In this document: piece by piece, positions 36,628 to 44,428 of the stretch
How positions within the stretch are numbered: the stretch's first letter is position 1
Layout of the letters: each line of letters begins with the position of its first letter
DNA from: Paraburkholderia solitsugae
GTDB taxonomy: Bacteria > Pseudomonadota > Gammaproteobacteria > Burkholderiales > Burkholderiaceae
Direction: 5' to 3'
DNA: 64,000 nucleotides
Assembly: GCF_013177695.1 (NCBI RefSeq)
Contig: NZ_WOEY01000130.1
Coordinates: forward strand, 1 to 64,000
Made by a program: the position numbers and the translations under genes
The notes under the pieces: model-generated
Seen by the model: only the letters and a program-made list of their open reading frames with translations
The model's database searches: none
What the model was told of the DNA's origin: nothing

Positions 36628-37432
36628 CCCAGCGTAGGGTTATTGTGCGTGGCCACACGCTCGTCGAGTTTGTGATCGCCATTGTGCTGGGGCTGGTGGT
36701 GACCGCCGGCGCGGCCTCGCTCTATACAACTCAGCGTAGCGTGTTCGAGCGCGCGGGTGACGCGATGCGAATCCGCGAAGCCGGCCTGACCGCGCTGACG
36801 TTGATGGGCCAACAACTTCAAATGGCCGGCTTCGTGCCCGCGGGCGTCGCGAGGTTCAATAGTCCGCCGCCGTTATTCGGTTGTTCGGGCGGCCGCCCGA
36901 CCGGTGCGGATGATAGCGTGGCCTGCGAGGCGTTGCCGAACCGCTCGGACGGTCTCGTGGTTCGTTATGTCGGGGACAACGTTTCGACGTGGCCGTCAGC
37001 GACCGGCCAATCGACCGACTGCCTCGGTCAAGCTGTAACGAACACCAGTGCGGCACTTGGCGGGCAGGGCGTGTTGGTGGTCAACCGATACTTCGCCAGG
37101 GTCAGTGGTTCGACGGGCGAGCCCGAACTTTACTGCGAAGGCAATGCAAGGCGGGGTCCGCGCAACCGCTGGTGGAAGGCGTCGAACGCGTGCGGCTCAA
37201 GTACTGGCTGGCCGGCGGGCTGACTGCAATAGATGCGGCGGCGGTGACGGCCGGTCAATGGGCAAAGATCGTCGCCGTCGATCTCTGCGTGCTCGTTCGC
37301 GGCGCTCCGCAAGGACGGCGTGTGCGCTATGTCGATTGCGACGGCGTGAGCGCGCTTGGTGCCGACATGCGGGCGCGGCAGGCTTTCTGGCGGCGGGTAG
37401 CGATACGCAATCACGCGGAGGATTCCCTGTGA
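36624..37432 (+). pseudogene. pilW: PilW-like minor pilin, frameshifted
   Basis: The frame starts MTQRRVIVRGHTLVEFVIAI, with the prepilin site before HTLVEFVIAIVLGLVVTAG, and stays open to 37223. The rest of PilW continues in another frame from about 36989 to 37432 (QPLVEGVERVRLKYWL, then VDLCVLVRG). The shift lies in the overlap, probably near GAAGGCAATGCAAGG (about 37136-37150). One base change would restore a full protein of about 269 residues. It may be a real break, a programmed shift or a sequencing error. pilX starts at a GTGA overlap with the second frame. Confidence 0.75.
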
Positions 37433-38007
37433 CAGGAGGACCTTGCAATGCAACGCAGCGCGCGGCGTCGAACCATGGGGCACGTCTTATCCGTACACGT
37501 CGTCGATCACGGGTTCGCCATAGCGGTACCGTCTTGCCGATCGTCCTGCTGATTTCCGCGATGATGTTGACCACCTCCGCAGCCTGGTTCGAAACATCGC
37601 TTGCGGCGGCGCGCGGCGCTAACAACGTTCGCGACTATTTGCAGGCATTTCATGCCGCGGATTCGGCGCTGAACTTGTGCGCCCGGAGCGTGATTGCCGC
37701 GGCAGGTTTCGAGCCGCAGCCAGTGGCGTCGCTCGCACCCGGTGAGCCGACGCAATGGAAGCGCGAAGCCGCGTTCGAGGCTGGCGCCGTCGCGCCTGTC
37801 GCGCAATGGCCCGGATCGCTGCGTGCGCCGCAATGTTTGATCGAAGCGTGGCGGCTGAGCACGCGCGCCGATGCCCGGGCCTATTTACTGACTTCGCGTG
37901 GTTTTGGCCGGACCAAAGAGTCGCAGGTCTGGTTGCAGATGGAACTCGTGATCGCAGGTGAGCAGACCGAGCACCATTGGCGTCGCGTCGCCGCACGCCC
38001 ATTTTGA
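37429..38007 (+). CDS. pilX: PilX-like pilus assembly protein
   Basis: From GTG 37429, with GGAGG seven bases upstream, the 192-residue product has an Arg-rich cytoplasmic leader and a single hydrophobic segment (TVLPIVLLISAMMLTTSAAW). A PilX-like stretch GANNVRDYLQAFHAADSALN follows, then a soluble part. PilX pseudopilins help initiate pilus fibres and surface contact. The GTG overlaps the stop of the second pilW frame (GTGA), suggesting that intact PilW translation was coupled to PilX. No pilY1 follows. Confidence 0.82.
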   Translation: MTGGPCNATQRAASNHGARLIRTRRRSRVRHSGTVLPIVLLISAMMLTTSAAWFETSLAAARGANNVRDYLQAFHAADSALNLCARSVIAAAGFEPQPVASLAPGEPTQWKREAAFEAGAVAPVAQWPGSLRAPQCLIEAWRLSTRADARAYLLTSRGFGRTKESQVWLQMELVIAGEQTEHHWRRVAARPF

Positions 38008-38017
38008 CGGGAGGGTC

Positions 38018-38449
38018 ATGACGAGGCCGCAACCATCCGCATTCACGCTTTTGGAACTGATGATCGCGCTGGCGATAGCTGCCACGCTGGTTGTGTTTGC
38101 CGTGCCCTCGTATCGGAGCCATGTCGCGCGAACACACAGGGTCGACGCGGCGTCCGCCCTTTATCGGGCAGCGCAATTCGTCGAGGGCGCGGCAAGCGAC
38201 GGCACTGCGACATTGCCCCCGGGTCTGGATCAGGCGCCGCAATTCGGCACGCCAATCTACCGGTTGCACGTCCTGCCGGCGGACGACACAAACGGTTGCT
38301 ATTCGGTAGAGGCAGCACCGACCGAAATCGGCCCTATGCGCGACGATGCTTGCGGCATCTTCACCCTGGATGCAACAGGGCTGCGCGGCAATAGAAGCGG
38401 TGCAAGCGGAACAGCGCCGGCAAGCGGCGAGTGCTGGAATACGAGCTAG
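38018..38449 (+). CDS. pilE: PilE-like type IV minor pilin
   Basis: The 143-residue product has a short leader MTRPQPSA and the helix FTLLELMIALAIAATLVVFA with the conserved Glu at +5, as in PilE-type pilins. The residue before Phe is Ala, not the usual Gly; the peptidase tolerates this in some pilins but more slowly. A Cys pair late in the protein fits the D-loop. The ATG at 38018 has GAGGG upstream. It closes the minor pilin cluster. It is probably a minor pilin, since a major one would be expected near pilABCD. Confidence 0.83.
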   Translation: MTRPQPSAFTLLELMIALAIAATLVVFAVPSYRSHVARTHRVDAASALYRAAQFVEGAASDGTATLPPGLDQAPQFGTPIYRLHVLPADDTNGCYSVEAAPTEIGPMRDDACGIFTLDATGLRGNRSGASGTAPASGECWNTS

Positions 38450-38526
38450 GATGCGCCACTGGCGAGCGAGCCAACCAGGGAATCGAAACTCAATGGAAGG
38501 CAGGCAGACCGTTCTTGCGCGGCGCT

Positions 38527-39006
38527 TCAGTACCCGCTATCGACGGCCCTTTCCTTGTCGCGGGTAGACGCGGCGGAATCATTCTTTATCTGCTGCCAGA
38601 TTCGATAGGCTTCCCAGCCGGCAAGTGCAAGGCTGCCCCATTTGAGCGCGGGTTTTGCACCCGCTGCAATGGTCGCGCGCAGCGGTTTGGCCAATAGCAG
38701 CGAAGCGATCGAACTGATGAACGGATACTGTTTGAGGAGTGCGCCGATGCTGCCCGCGTTGAGAAAGCTCGTCTTCGATCCGCTGCCCGTGCGCATGCCA
38801 CCGAAGCCCGGCACAATGAATTTGAGCCAGCTGAAGCGCGTGACGGCCTGCCGCAATTGGGTGGTTGCCTGAGCGAGTTCCATGCGCTCGACATCCGCGC
38901 GCACCATCAGCAGTTCCTTGCGTAGCGCTCGCAGGTGCGGCGCACTCAGATCTCTGACCTGGGGGCGTCTGTTGCGGAAGGCGGTATCGGAATGGGTTTG
39001 GCTCAT
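38527..39006 (-). CDS. DUF3318-like membrane-associated protein
   Basis: The 159-residue product has a basic N-terminus, a helical region with LRALRKELLMVRADVERMELAQ, and a hydrophobic stretch FISSIASLLLAKPLRATIAAG. From memory this resembles the DUF3318 family found beside yqjE and yqjD-like genes in Burkholderia; I cannot check it. It follows YqjE on the same strand. A 35-aa frame that overlaps its start by ATGA is noted separately. Confidence 0.7.
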   Translation of the reverse strand: MSQTHSDTAFRNRRPQVRDLSAPHLRALRKELLMVRADVERMELAQATTQLRQAVTRFSWLKFIVPGFGGMRTGSGSKTSFLNAGSIGALLKQYPFISSIASLLLAKPLRATIAAGAKPALKWGSLALAGWEAYRIWQQIKNDSAASTRDKERAVDSGY

Positions 39007-39110
39007 GGCGTGTCGGCGGCAGTGGAAGTGGGGCGGTAAAACTGTGCTGCGAATCGCTCGAGATGTTGACGAAGTATCTGCGAAGGCGCAGGGCGTTGAG
39101 GCACGCCCAT
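39003..39110 (-). CDS. Candidate 35-aa ORF coupled to the next gene
   Basis: A short frame starts ATG 39110 and encodes a Pro/Gln-rich peptide ending AADTP. Its stop overlaps the start of the DUF3318-like gene by ATGA. The frame is open from the YqjE stop. No strong ribosome site is seen, so it may be a leader or a non-coding spacer. Confidence 0.25.
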   Translation of the reverse strand: MGVPQRPAPSQILRQHLERFAAQFYRPTSTAADTP

Positions 39111-39131
39111 GAGCCCGTTACGCTTGCCGCA

Positions 39132-39518
39132 TCACGGTTTGCGGAACAGGTCGCGGTCTTTTTCGAACTCGGCAAGGGTGGCTTCGAACACCATTGGGGC
39201 ATTGCGCAAACCGCTGCGCGCTTTCAGCGCACAGGCTATTCCTGCAATGGCATAAACCACTGTGATGCAGGCGAGCGCTTGCCATCGGTAGGTGTCCCAG
39301 AACGCGATGGCGATCAGCGCCGTCAATGCGATCAAAGCCATCGTTGCGAGCATCATGGCCGCGAGGCCGAGGAACAGCACGCCGAGCAGACGGTCTTTTT
39401 CTTCGGCGAGTTCGATGCCGACCAGCTCGAGCCGCGTTTGCATCATGGCAAACACGGATCCGATGATACGGCGCAACGGACTATGTTCGCCGTGCTGCGA
39501 TTGTGATTCGATCGTCAT
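39132..39518 (-). CDS. yqjE: YqjE / phage holin superfamily III family protein
   Basis: The 128-residue product has a cytoplasmic start with LRRIIGSVFAMMQTRLELVGIELAEEKDRL. Two hydrophobic segments follow (VLFLGLAAMMLATMALIALTAL and the ACITVVYAIAGIAC stretch). This matches YqjE-like inner-membrane proteins (sometimes labelled phage holin superfamily III). It lies between a DUF883 gene and a DUF3318-like gene on the same strand, the usual yqjD-yqjE-yqjK type group linked to stationary phase and envelope stress. It is not a phage gene in this context. Confidence 0.8.
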   Translation of the reverse strand: MTIESQSQHGEHSPLRRIIGSVFAMMQTRLELVGIELAEEKDRLLGVLFLGLAAMMLATMALIALTALIAIAFWDTYRWQALACITVVYAIAGIACALKARSGLRNAPMVFEATLAEFEKDRDLFRKP

Positions 39519-39656
39519 GGCTTTGGGCGTTGCGCGTGAAGGCCTAAGCGGCGCGTGAAAACGAGCGCGCCAAGAGAAGCGGACCGGCCAGACGTGCGCC
39601 GGTCAACTCGATTCGCGGGTGTGCCGGACGCGGTTTGCCCGGCAGCGTTACCCGTG

Positions 39657-39959
39657 TTACTTGCGGTTGATCAACAGCCCAAGCAGAACGCCGACGCCCG
39701 CCGCGATGCCGATGGATGCCCACGGATGCTCATGCACGTAGTCGTCGGTGGCGCGTGCGGCCTTCTTGCCTTTCTCGACCACCACGACCTGCACGTCAGC
39801 CGCTTTTTCCTTAGCCTGCTTCAGGCGCGAAAGCGCCGTTTCACGCAGTTCCGAGGCGCGCTCGCCGGTGGCACTCGCGGCCTGTTTCAGCAAATCTTCA
39901 GCGTCCGCGAGGACGGTTTTGATATCCGACATCAATCTCTCCTTGTTGACTTCCGACAT
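39657..39959 (-). CDS. DUF883 family protein (YqjD/ElaB-like)
   Basis: DUF883 proteins are small C-tail-anchored inner-membrane proteins; YqjD and ElaB bind ribosomes in stationary phase. From ATG 39959 the 100-residue product has a helical, Lys/Glu-rich soluble part (KQAASATGERASELRETALS), the motif DDYVHEHPWASIGIAAGVGV, and a C-terminal hydrophobic anchor ending LLINRK. GGGAGC lies upstream of the ATG. It precedes YqjE on the same strand by 138 bp. Confidence 0.88.
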   Translation of the reverse strand: MSEVNKERLMSDIKTVLADAEDLLKQAASATGERASELRETALSRLKQAKEKAADVQVVVVEKGKKAARATDDYVHEHPWASIGIAAGVGVLLGLLINRK

Positions 39960-40316
39960 TGACAGCTCCCTTCGTCTCACGCCACGCGTGAATCGTAACC
40001 AAAGAAACGGCCGCTGGCGAGCGCAGCGCTCAATTCATCAAAATGAACGCACGAACCGTTCCCGGTTGAAGCAAAGTCTTAAAAACTCCACCTTTGCGGC
40101 ACCACGCAGCAAAGCTTGTTTAAGATGGAGTTGATCTGTCCCGCAAAGTTTCCACTAAATCGGTGAAAATTACAAAAACGCATAAAGTAGTGACGCAATG
40201 TTGGTTCGTTGTGCACTGTCACGCCCTTATGCTGTAGTTTTGCCGGGCGCACTCTAGTGGGGCGCAGCGGGTGGATGCTTACGAGGAATATCCGAATACC
40301 ATCTAGGAGTTGCACT
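39960..40316. other. Divergent promoter region of DUF883 and peroxiredoxin genes
   Basis: This interval has no supported gene. It contains a palindrome TCACGCCACGCGTGA at 39977-39991 near the DUF883 start and an AT-rich stretch around 40125-40200 (tccactaaatcggtgaaaattac). Before the peroxiredoxin gene AGGAG lies eight bases from the ATG. I could not assign -10 and -35 boxes with confidence. Confidence 0.4.
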
Positions 40317-40955
40317 ATGAGTCTACGTCTTGGCGATATCGCACCGGATTTCGAACAGGAGTCGAGTGTCGGTCACATCAAGTTCCACGAATGGCTGGGC
40401 GATAGTTGGGGCGTGCTGTTCTCGCACCCCGCTGACTTCACGCCGGTCTGCACGACCGAGCTGGGTTTGACGGCGAATCTGGCCAGCGAATTCGAAAAGC
40501 GCAATGTAAAGACGATCGCTTTGTCGGTCGACAGTGCTGAATCGCACAAGGAATGGATCAAGGACATCAACGAGACGCAAGCCGCCAATGTCGGCTTCCC
40601 GATTCTCGCCGACGGGGACCGCAAGGTCTCTGAGCTGTACGACATGATCCACCCGAACGCCAATGAAACGCTCACGGTCCGGTCGCTGTTCGTGATCGAT
40701 CCGAAGAAGAAGGTGCGTTTGATCATTACCTACCCGGCCAGCACGGGGCGCAACTTCGATGAAGTGCTGCGCGTGATCGACTCACTGCAACTCACCGACA
40801 ATCACTCGGTCGCCACGCCCGGCAACTGGAAGCAGGGCGATGACGTGGTGATCGTGCCGTCGTTGAAGGACGAAGAAGTCATCAGGCAGAAATTCCCGAA
40901 GGGCTACAAAGCGCTGCGTCCGTACCTGCGTCTGACGCCGCAGCCGAACAGGTAA
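40317..40955 (+). CDS. 1-Cys peroxiredoxin (Prx6-type)
   Basis: This cytosolic thiol peroxidase reduces H2O2 and organic peroxides. The 212-residue protein has the catalytic segment HPADFTPVCTTELG, with the peroxidatic Cys near residue 47 and only one resolving-type position, and the Prx6 C-terminal extension. The start at 40317 (MSLRLGDIAPDFEQ) has AGGAG eight bases upstream. It is labelled AhpC/TSA in many genomes, but the length and the PVCTTE context fit Prx6 better than AhpC. The partner reductant is not encoded here. A bidirectional terminator follows. Confidence 0.9.
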   Translation: MSLRLGDIAPDFEQESSVGHIKFHEWLGDSWGVLFSHPADFTPVCTTELGLTANLASEFEKRNVKTIALSVDSAESHKEWIKDINETQAANVGFPILADGDRKVSELYDMIHPNANETLTVRSLFVIDPKKKVRLIITYPASTGRNFDEVLRVIDSLQLTDNHSVATPGNWKQGDDVVIVPSLKDEEVIRQKFPKGYKALRPYLRLTPQPNR

Positions 40956-41010
40956 GCGGCTGATGAGTCGCGAAGCGCGCCGTTAGCTTCAACGCGGTGC
41001 CGCAACGAAA

Positions 41011-41041
41011 AAAGGCCGGTTCGAAAGATGAACCGGCCTTT
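41011..41041. terminator. Bidirectional intrinsic terminator
   Basis: AAAGGCCGGTTC (41011-41022) pairs with GAACCGGCCTTT (41030-41041), a perfect 12-bp stem with a seven-base loop, with T-runs on both strands. It serves the peroxiredoxin gene on the plus strand and gcdH on the minus strand. Confidence 0.9.
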
Positions 41042-41110
41042 TTCTTTTCTACGCTTCGATTTTCTATCCAGCGGCCAGGACGAAACACCGCCATCAACGC
41101 AATTGGCGCA

Positions 41111-42301
41111 TCAGAAAAACGCCTGAATTCCCGTCTGCGCGCGCCCGAGAATCAGCGCGTGAATGTCGTGCGTCCCTTCATACGTGTTCACGACTTCCAG
41201 ATTGACCAGATGCCGCGCGATGCCGAACTCGTCGGAGATGCCGTTGCCGCCGAGCATGTCGCGCGCGAGCCGTGCTATGTCCAGCGCCTTGCCGCACGAA
41301 TTGCGCTTCATGATCGACGTGATCTCGACGGCGGCCGTGCCTTCGTCTTTCATCCGGCCGAGGCGCAGCACGCCTTGCAGGCCGAGCGTGATTTCGGTTT
41401 GCATGTCGGCGAGCTTCTTCTGGATCAACTGGTTCGCGGCGAGCGGCCGGCCGAACTGCTTGCGGTCCAGCACGTATTGACGCGCGGTGTGCCAGCACGC
41501 TTCAGCTGCGCCGAGCGCGCCCCAGGCAATACCGTAGCGCGCCGAGTTCAGGCAGGTGAACGGACCGCGCAAGCCGCTGACTTCGGGGAAGCGGTTCTCT
41601 TCCGGCACGAACACATCGTCGAGAACGATCTCGCCGGTGATCGACGCACGCAGGCCCACCTTGCTATGGATGGTCGGCGCCGACAGCCCCTTCCAGCCCT
41701 TCTCGAGAATGAAGCCGCGAATCGCGTCTTTACCGTCTTCCTCGAGCTTCGCCCACACGACGAACACGTCGGCAATCGGCGAATTGGTGATCCACATCTT
41801 CGAGCCCGACAGCGAATAGCCGCCGTCGACCTTCTTCGCCCGCGTGATCATGCTGCCAGGATCGGAGCCGTGGTTCGGTTCGGTCAGGCCGAAGCAGCCG
41901 ATCCATTCGCCGGTGACGAGCTTCGGCAGGTACTTCTGCTTTTGCGCTTCCGAGCCGAACTCATAGATCGGCACCATGACGAGCGACGACTGCACCGACA
42001 TCATCGACCGGTAGCCGGAATCGACGCGCTCCACTTCACGCGCGATCAGGCCGTATGCCACGTAGTTCAGGCCGGGGCCGCCGTATTGCTCGGGAATCGT
42101 CGGGCCGAGCAGGCCAAGTTCGCCCATCTCGCGGAAGATTTCGATGTCGGTCTTCTCGTGACGGAACGCCTCGAGCACGCGCGGCTGCAGCTTGTCCTGC
42201 GCGTAAGCGGCGGCGGCGTCGCGCACCATGCGTTCGTCTTCGGTGAGCTGCTGATCCAGCAGCAGCGGGTCTTCCCAGTGAAACTGCGCGGCCTCTGCCA
42301 T
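41111..42301 (-). CDS. gcdH: Glutaryl-CoA dehydrogenase
   Basis: GcdH is an FAD acyl-CoA dehydrogenase that oxidises and decarboxylates glutaryl-CoA to crotonyl-CoA in lysine, tryptophan and glutarate breakdown. The 396-residue protein has CFGLTEPNHGSDPGS (the flavin-contact TEP motif), KMWITNSPIADVFVVWAK and the C-terminal catalytic-Glu region NTYEGTHDIHALILGR. The sequence resembles GcdH more than short-chain dehydrogenases. It is divergent from an IclR regulator, with 105 bp between, carrying a palindromic operator candidate. Confidence 0.92.
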   Translation of the reverse strand: MAEAAQFHWEDPLLLDQQLTEDERMVRDAAAAYAQDKLQPRVLEAFRHEKTDIEIFREMGELGLLGPTIPEQYGGPGLNYVAYGLIAREVERVDSGYRSMMSVQSSLVMVPIYEFGSEAQKQKYLPKLVTGEWIGCFGLTEPNHGSDPGSMITRAKKVDGGYSLSGSKMWITNSPIADVFVVWAKLEEDGKDAIRGFILEKGWKGLSAPTIHSKVGLRASITGEIVLDDVFVPEENRFPEVSGLRGPFTCLNSARYGIAWGALGAAEACWHTARQYVLDRKQFGRPLAANQLIQKKLADMQTEITLGLQGVLRLGRMKDEGTAAVEITSIMKRNSCGKALDIARLARDMLGGNGISDEFGIARHLVNLEVVNTYEGTHDIHALILGRAQTGIQAFF

Positions 42302-42362
42302 GACGTATCTCCTGATTCCTTGCTTGACTAAAACGTGTCTGAGCTTGACTTAAGTTCCGCTA

Positions 42363-42381
42363 TGCGAAACAATGTTTTGCA
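42363..42381. promoter_or_regulatory. Palindromic operator candidate between gcdH and the IclR gene
   Basis: TGCGAAAC-AAT-GTTTTGCA is an inverted repeat with one mismatch pair around a three-base centre, between the two divergent starts. IclR proteins bind short palindromes of this kind. The divergent arrangement fits control of gcdH and self-control. Confidence 0.6.
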
Positions 42382-42405
42382 AACCACAACCGAGTGTATC
42401 ACCAC

Positions 42406-43191
42406 ATGCTGCCCACATCCACTCTCTCCGAACCGCTCGACGAGCGCAAATTCGTCGTCGCCCTCGCACGTGGGTTGGACTTGCTGCGCGCGTTCAAGCC
42501 GGGCGAAACGATGCTCGGCAATCGCGATTTCGTCGAACGCACGGGTTTGCCGAAGGCGACCGTCAACCGTTTGGCCTACACGCTGACCGTGCTCGGCTAT
42601 CTGCGGCTCGACGAAACCCTGGGTAAATATGCGCTCGACGCCGGCGTGCTGTCGCTCGGTTTCGCGTTGCTCTCGGGCACCGACACGCTCGAACTCGCGC
42701 GCCCGCATATGCGCACCTTCGCACGCGAAGTGGGCGCGGCGGTGTCGCTCGGGTGCCGCGACGGCCTCGACATGATTTATCTGGAGACAATCCGCAGCGA
42801 AACCGCGCTGACGCTCGGACTCGCCTCCGGTTCGAAACTGTCGATGCTGACCAGTTCGATGGGGCGCGCGTATCTGGCGGTACAGCCGTTGGACGTGCGT
42901 GCCGCGTTGCTGGTCGAGCTTAAGAGGGCCGCGGGCAAAGAGGGCGCTGCGTTGCTAGCAGACGCCGAAAAGGAAATCGAAGCCTTCGCGCAGGAACGCT
43001 GCTGCTATTCGTTCCGCGCATGGCATGACGACGTGAACGCGGTCGCGGTGCCGTTTCGCGAGCCGCGCGAAGGCCGCTGGCTGGTGCTGAGTTGCAGCGG
43101 GCCGGCGTCGTCGATGGGGGAGGCGGTGTTTAGGGAGACGGTGGCGCCGCGCCTGAAGGCGCTGGCGCGTCGCCTCGGTGATACCGGCTAA
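42406..43191 (+). CDS. IclR family transcriptional regulator
   Basis: This dimeric HTH regulator is usually a repressor tuned by an aromatic or CoA-linked ligand. From ATG 42406 the 261-residue protein has an N-terminal winged HTH (ALARGLDLLRAFKPG, then FVERTGLPKATVNRLAYTL). The IclR effector domain follows with EVGAAVSLGCRDGLDMIYLE, ALTLGLASGSKLSML and SSMGRAYLA. A GTG at 42394 would add four residues. Its divergent position and the palindrome suggest it controls gcdH and responds to a glutarate-type ligand, an inference. Confidence 0.88.
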   Translation: MLPTSTLSEPLDERKFVVALARGLDLLRAFKPGETMLGNRDFVERTGLPKATVNRLAYTLTVLGYLRLDETLGKYALDAGVLSLGFALLSGTDTLELARPHMRTFAREVGAAVSLGCRDGLDMIYLETIRSETALTLGLASGSKLSMLTSSMGRAYLAVQPLDVRAALLVELKRAAGKEGAALLADAEKEIEAFAQERCCYSFRAWHDDVNAVAVPFREPREGRWLVLSCSGPASSMGEAVFRETVAPRLKALARRLGDTG

Positions 43192-43221
43192 GCGGGGTTA
43201 AGTGCCTGGCAGCGAACCCAA

Positions 43222-44055
43222 TCACACCGCCCGATCATGATAGTGCGCGGTAAACAGCGGCCCTTGCACGAAGCGCACATCGTACTGCTGCAGCGCGACG
43301 AATTGCGGCTCATCCACCACCCGATTGAAGATCAACGGAATCCGCAGCCGGCTCGCATAGCCGACTAGCGGCTTCACCATGGCATCGCGCAACGCGATCG
43401 CCGCATCCATTTTGATGAAGTCGAGCCGCGCCGTTTCCGACACCGACAGAATCTGCCCCGCGTTCGACAGATTGCCCGCCACCTTGAAACCATAGCGCTG
43501 ATAGCTCGTGGTCAGATAGCCGAGGAATGTCTTGTGCGCAACCGCCGCCGCCGGCAACTCGATCACCACCCGCGACGGGTTCAGTCCGAACGACACCAGC
43601 ACGGTTGAGAAATGCCGTCCGTGGTCGTACTTGACGCTCTTGAGCAGGCGCTCGTGCACGCGCAGAAACAGCAGCCCGTGGCGCTGCGCACCGAAGAAAT
43701 TGATTGCGTGCAGCGCGCGTGACATGCGGTCGAGCGCGACCAGTTTCTGATCGTCGGCGATCCGCTCGAACGGATCGAAAACATCAAAGGGCGCGCCGTC
43801 GAGACGCTGCGTGACCGCCTGAAACCCAAGCTCATCGCCGAAACGATCCACGCCCTCGGCGCCCGACGACAATGACTGCGCCAACGCATGCACGCTGATA
43901 TCGAAGATCGGCTCATAGCTACTGGCGAGTTCGATGCCGTCGAACTGCGCCAGCGCGATCTCGCTATGCACGCCGGTTCCCATCACCAGATGTTCGCCGA
44001 GAAATGGGTGATCGGCGGCGCGTGCAATCAGGTTGGGGATGGTCGGCGGAATCAT
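43222..44055 (-). CDS. Degenerate EAL-domain protein
   Basis: EAL domains hydrolyse cyclic di-GMP when catalytic residues are intact. This 277-residue product keeps the fold outline: YEPIFDISVHALA, VVIELPAAAVAHK, and ARLDFIKMDAAIA (the DFIKID region). The metal and catalytic signatures, however, are altered. There is no EAL triad, DDFGTG is replaced by GNLSNAG, and AEGVE is replaced by NRVVDEP; the end still has the VQGPLF motif. It is probably a catalytically dead c-di-GMP sensor or a protein partner. It lies alone on the minus strand between the IclR gene and hmgA. Confidence 0.85.
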   Translation of the reverse strand: MIPPTIPNLIARAADHPFLGEHLVMGTGVHSEIALAQFDGIELASSYEPIFDISVHALAQSLSSGAEGVDRFGDELGFQAVTQRLDGAPFDVFDPFERIADDQKLVALDRMSRALHAINFFGAQRHGLLFLRVHERLLKSVKYDHGRHFSTVLVSFGLNPSRVVIELPAAAVAHKTFLGYLTTSYQRYGFKVAGNLSNAGQILSVSETARLDFIKMDAAIALRDAMVKPLVGYASRLRIPLIFNRVVDEPQFVALQQYDVRFVQGPLFTAHYHDRAV

Positions 44056-44231
44056 GTAGGCGTGTGGATGGCGATAGGTAAGCGCTCAGCGCTCGGCAAC
44101 GCGACTTGGTTGCCTCATCCACTGATGGTAGCAGTCCGGACCGCGCGCACTTGAACAAAATGCTCATAACGTTATCGGCCGAACGCTTGTCGCCACGGGC
44201 TGCCGGCGCTTTCGTGGCTCGCTTTCAGGGT

Positions 44232-44272
44232 ATACGTTAATTTCACTATACGTAATTAGTTTTACCATACGT
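44232..44272. promoter_or_regulatory. Three ATACGT direct repeats before hmgA
   Basis: ATACGT occurs at 44232-44237, 44248-44253 and 44267-44272, spaced 16 and 19 bp from start to start, each followed by an AT-rich TAATT-like stretch. They lie about 160-200 bp before the hmgA start, in the EAL-hmgA divergent gap (44056-44428). They look like three half-sites for a regulator of homogentisate degradation. No regulator gene is adjacent. Confidence 0.6.
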
Positions 44273-44428
44273 AAATTGCAGCGTGGCTGCGACGGCGGTG
44301 TTGTGCTCCGCGTTGCTGGTGATCGCGCTGGCTGCGGCGACGCGCCAACGTGGCAGCCCATCCGAGCCGCGAACGGCCTGAGACAGACAGTGCACGTCGA
44401 CAGATCAAGTATCAACGGAGAACCTTGT

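Noticed and set aside
39132..39518. Phage holin as evidence of a prophage
   Set aside because: The gene is the chromosomal YqjE type, in the normal DUF883-YqjE group, with no phage genes nearby.
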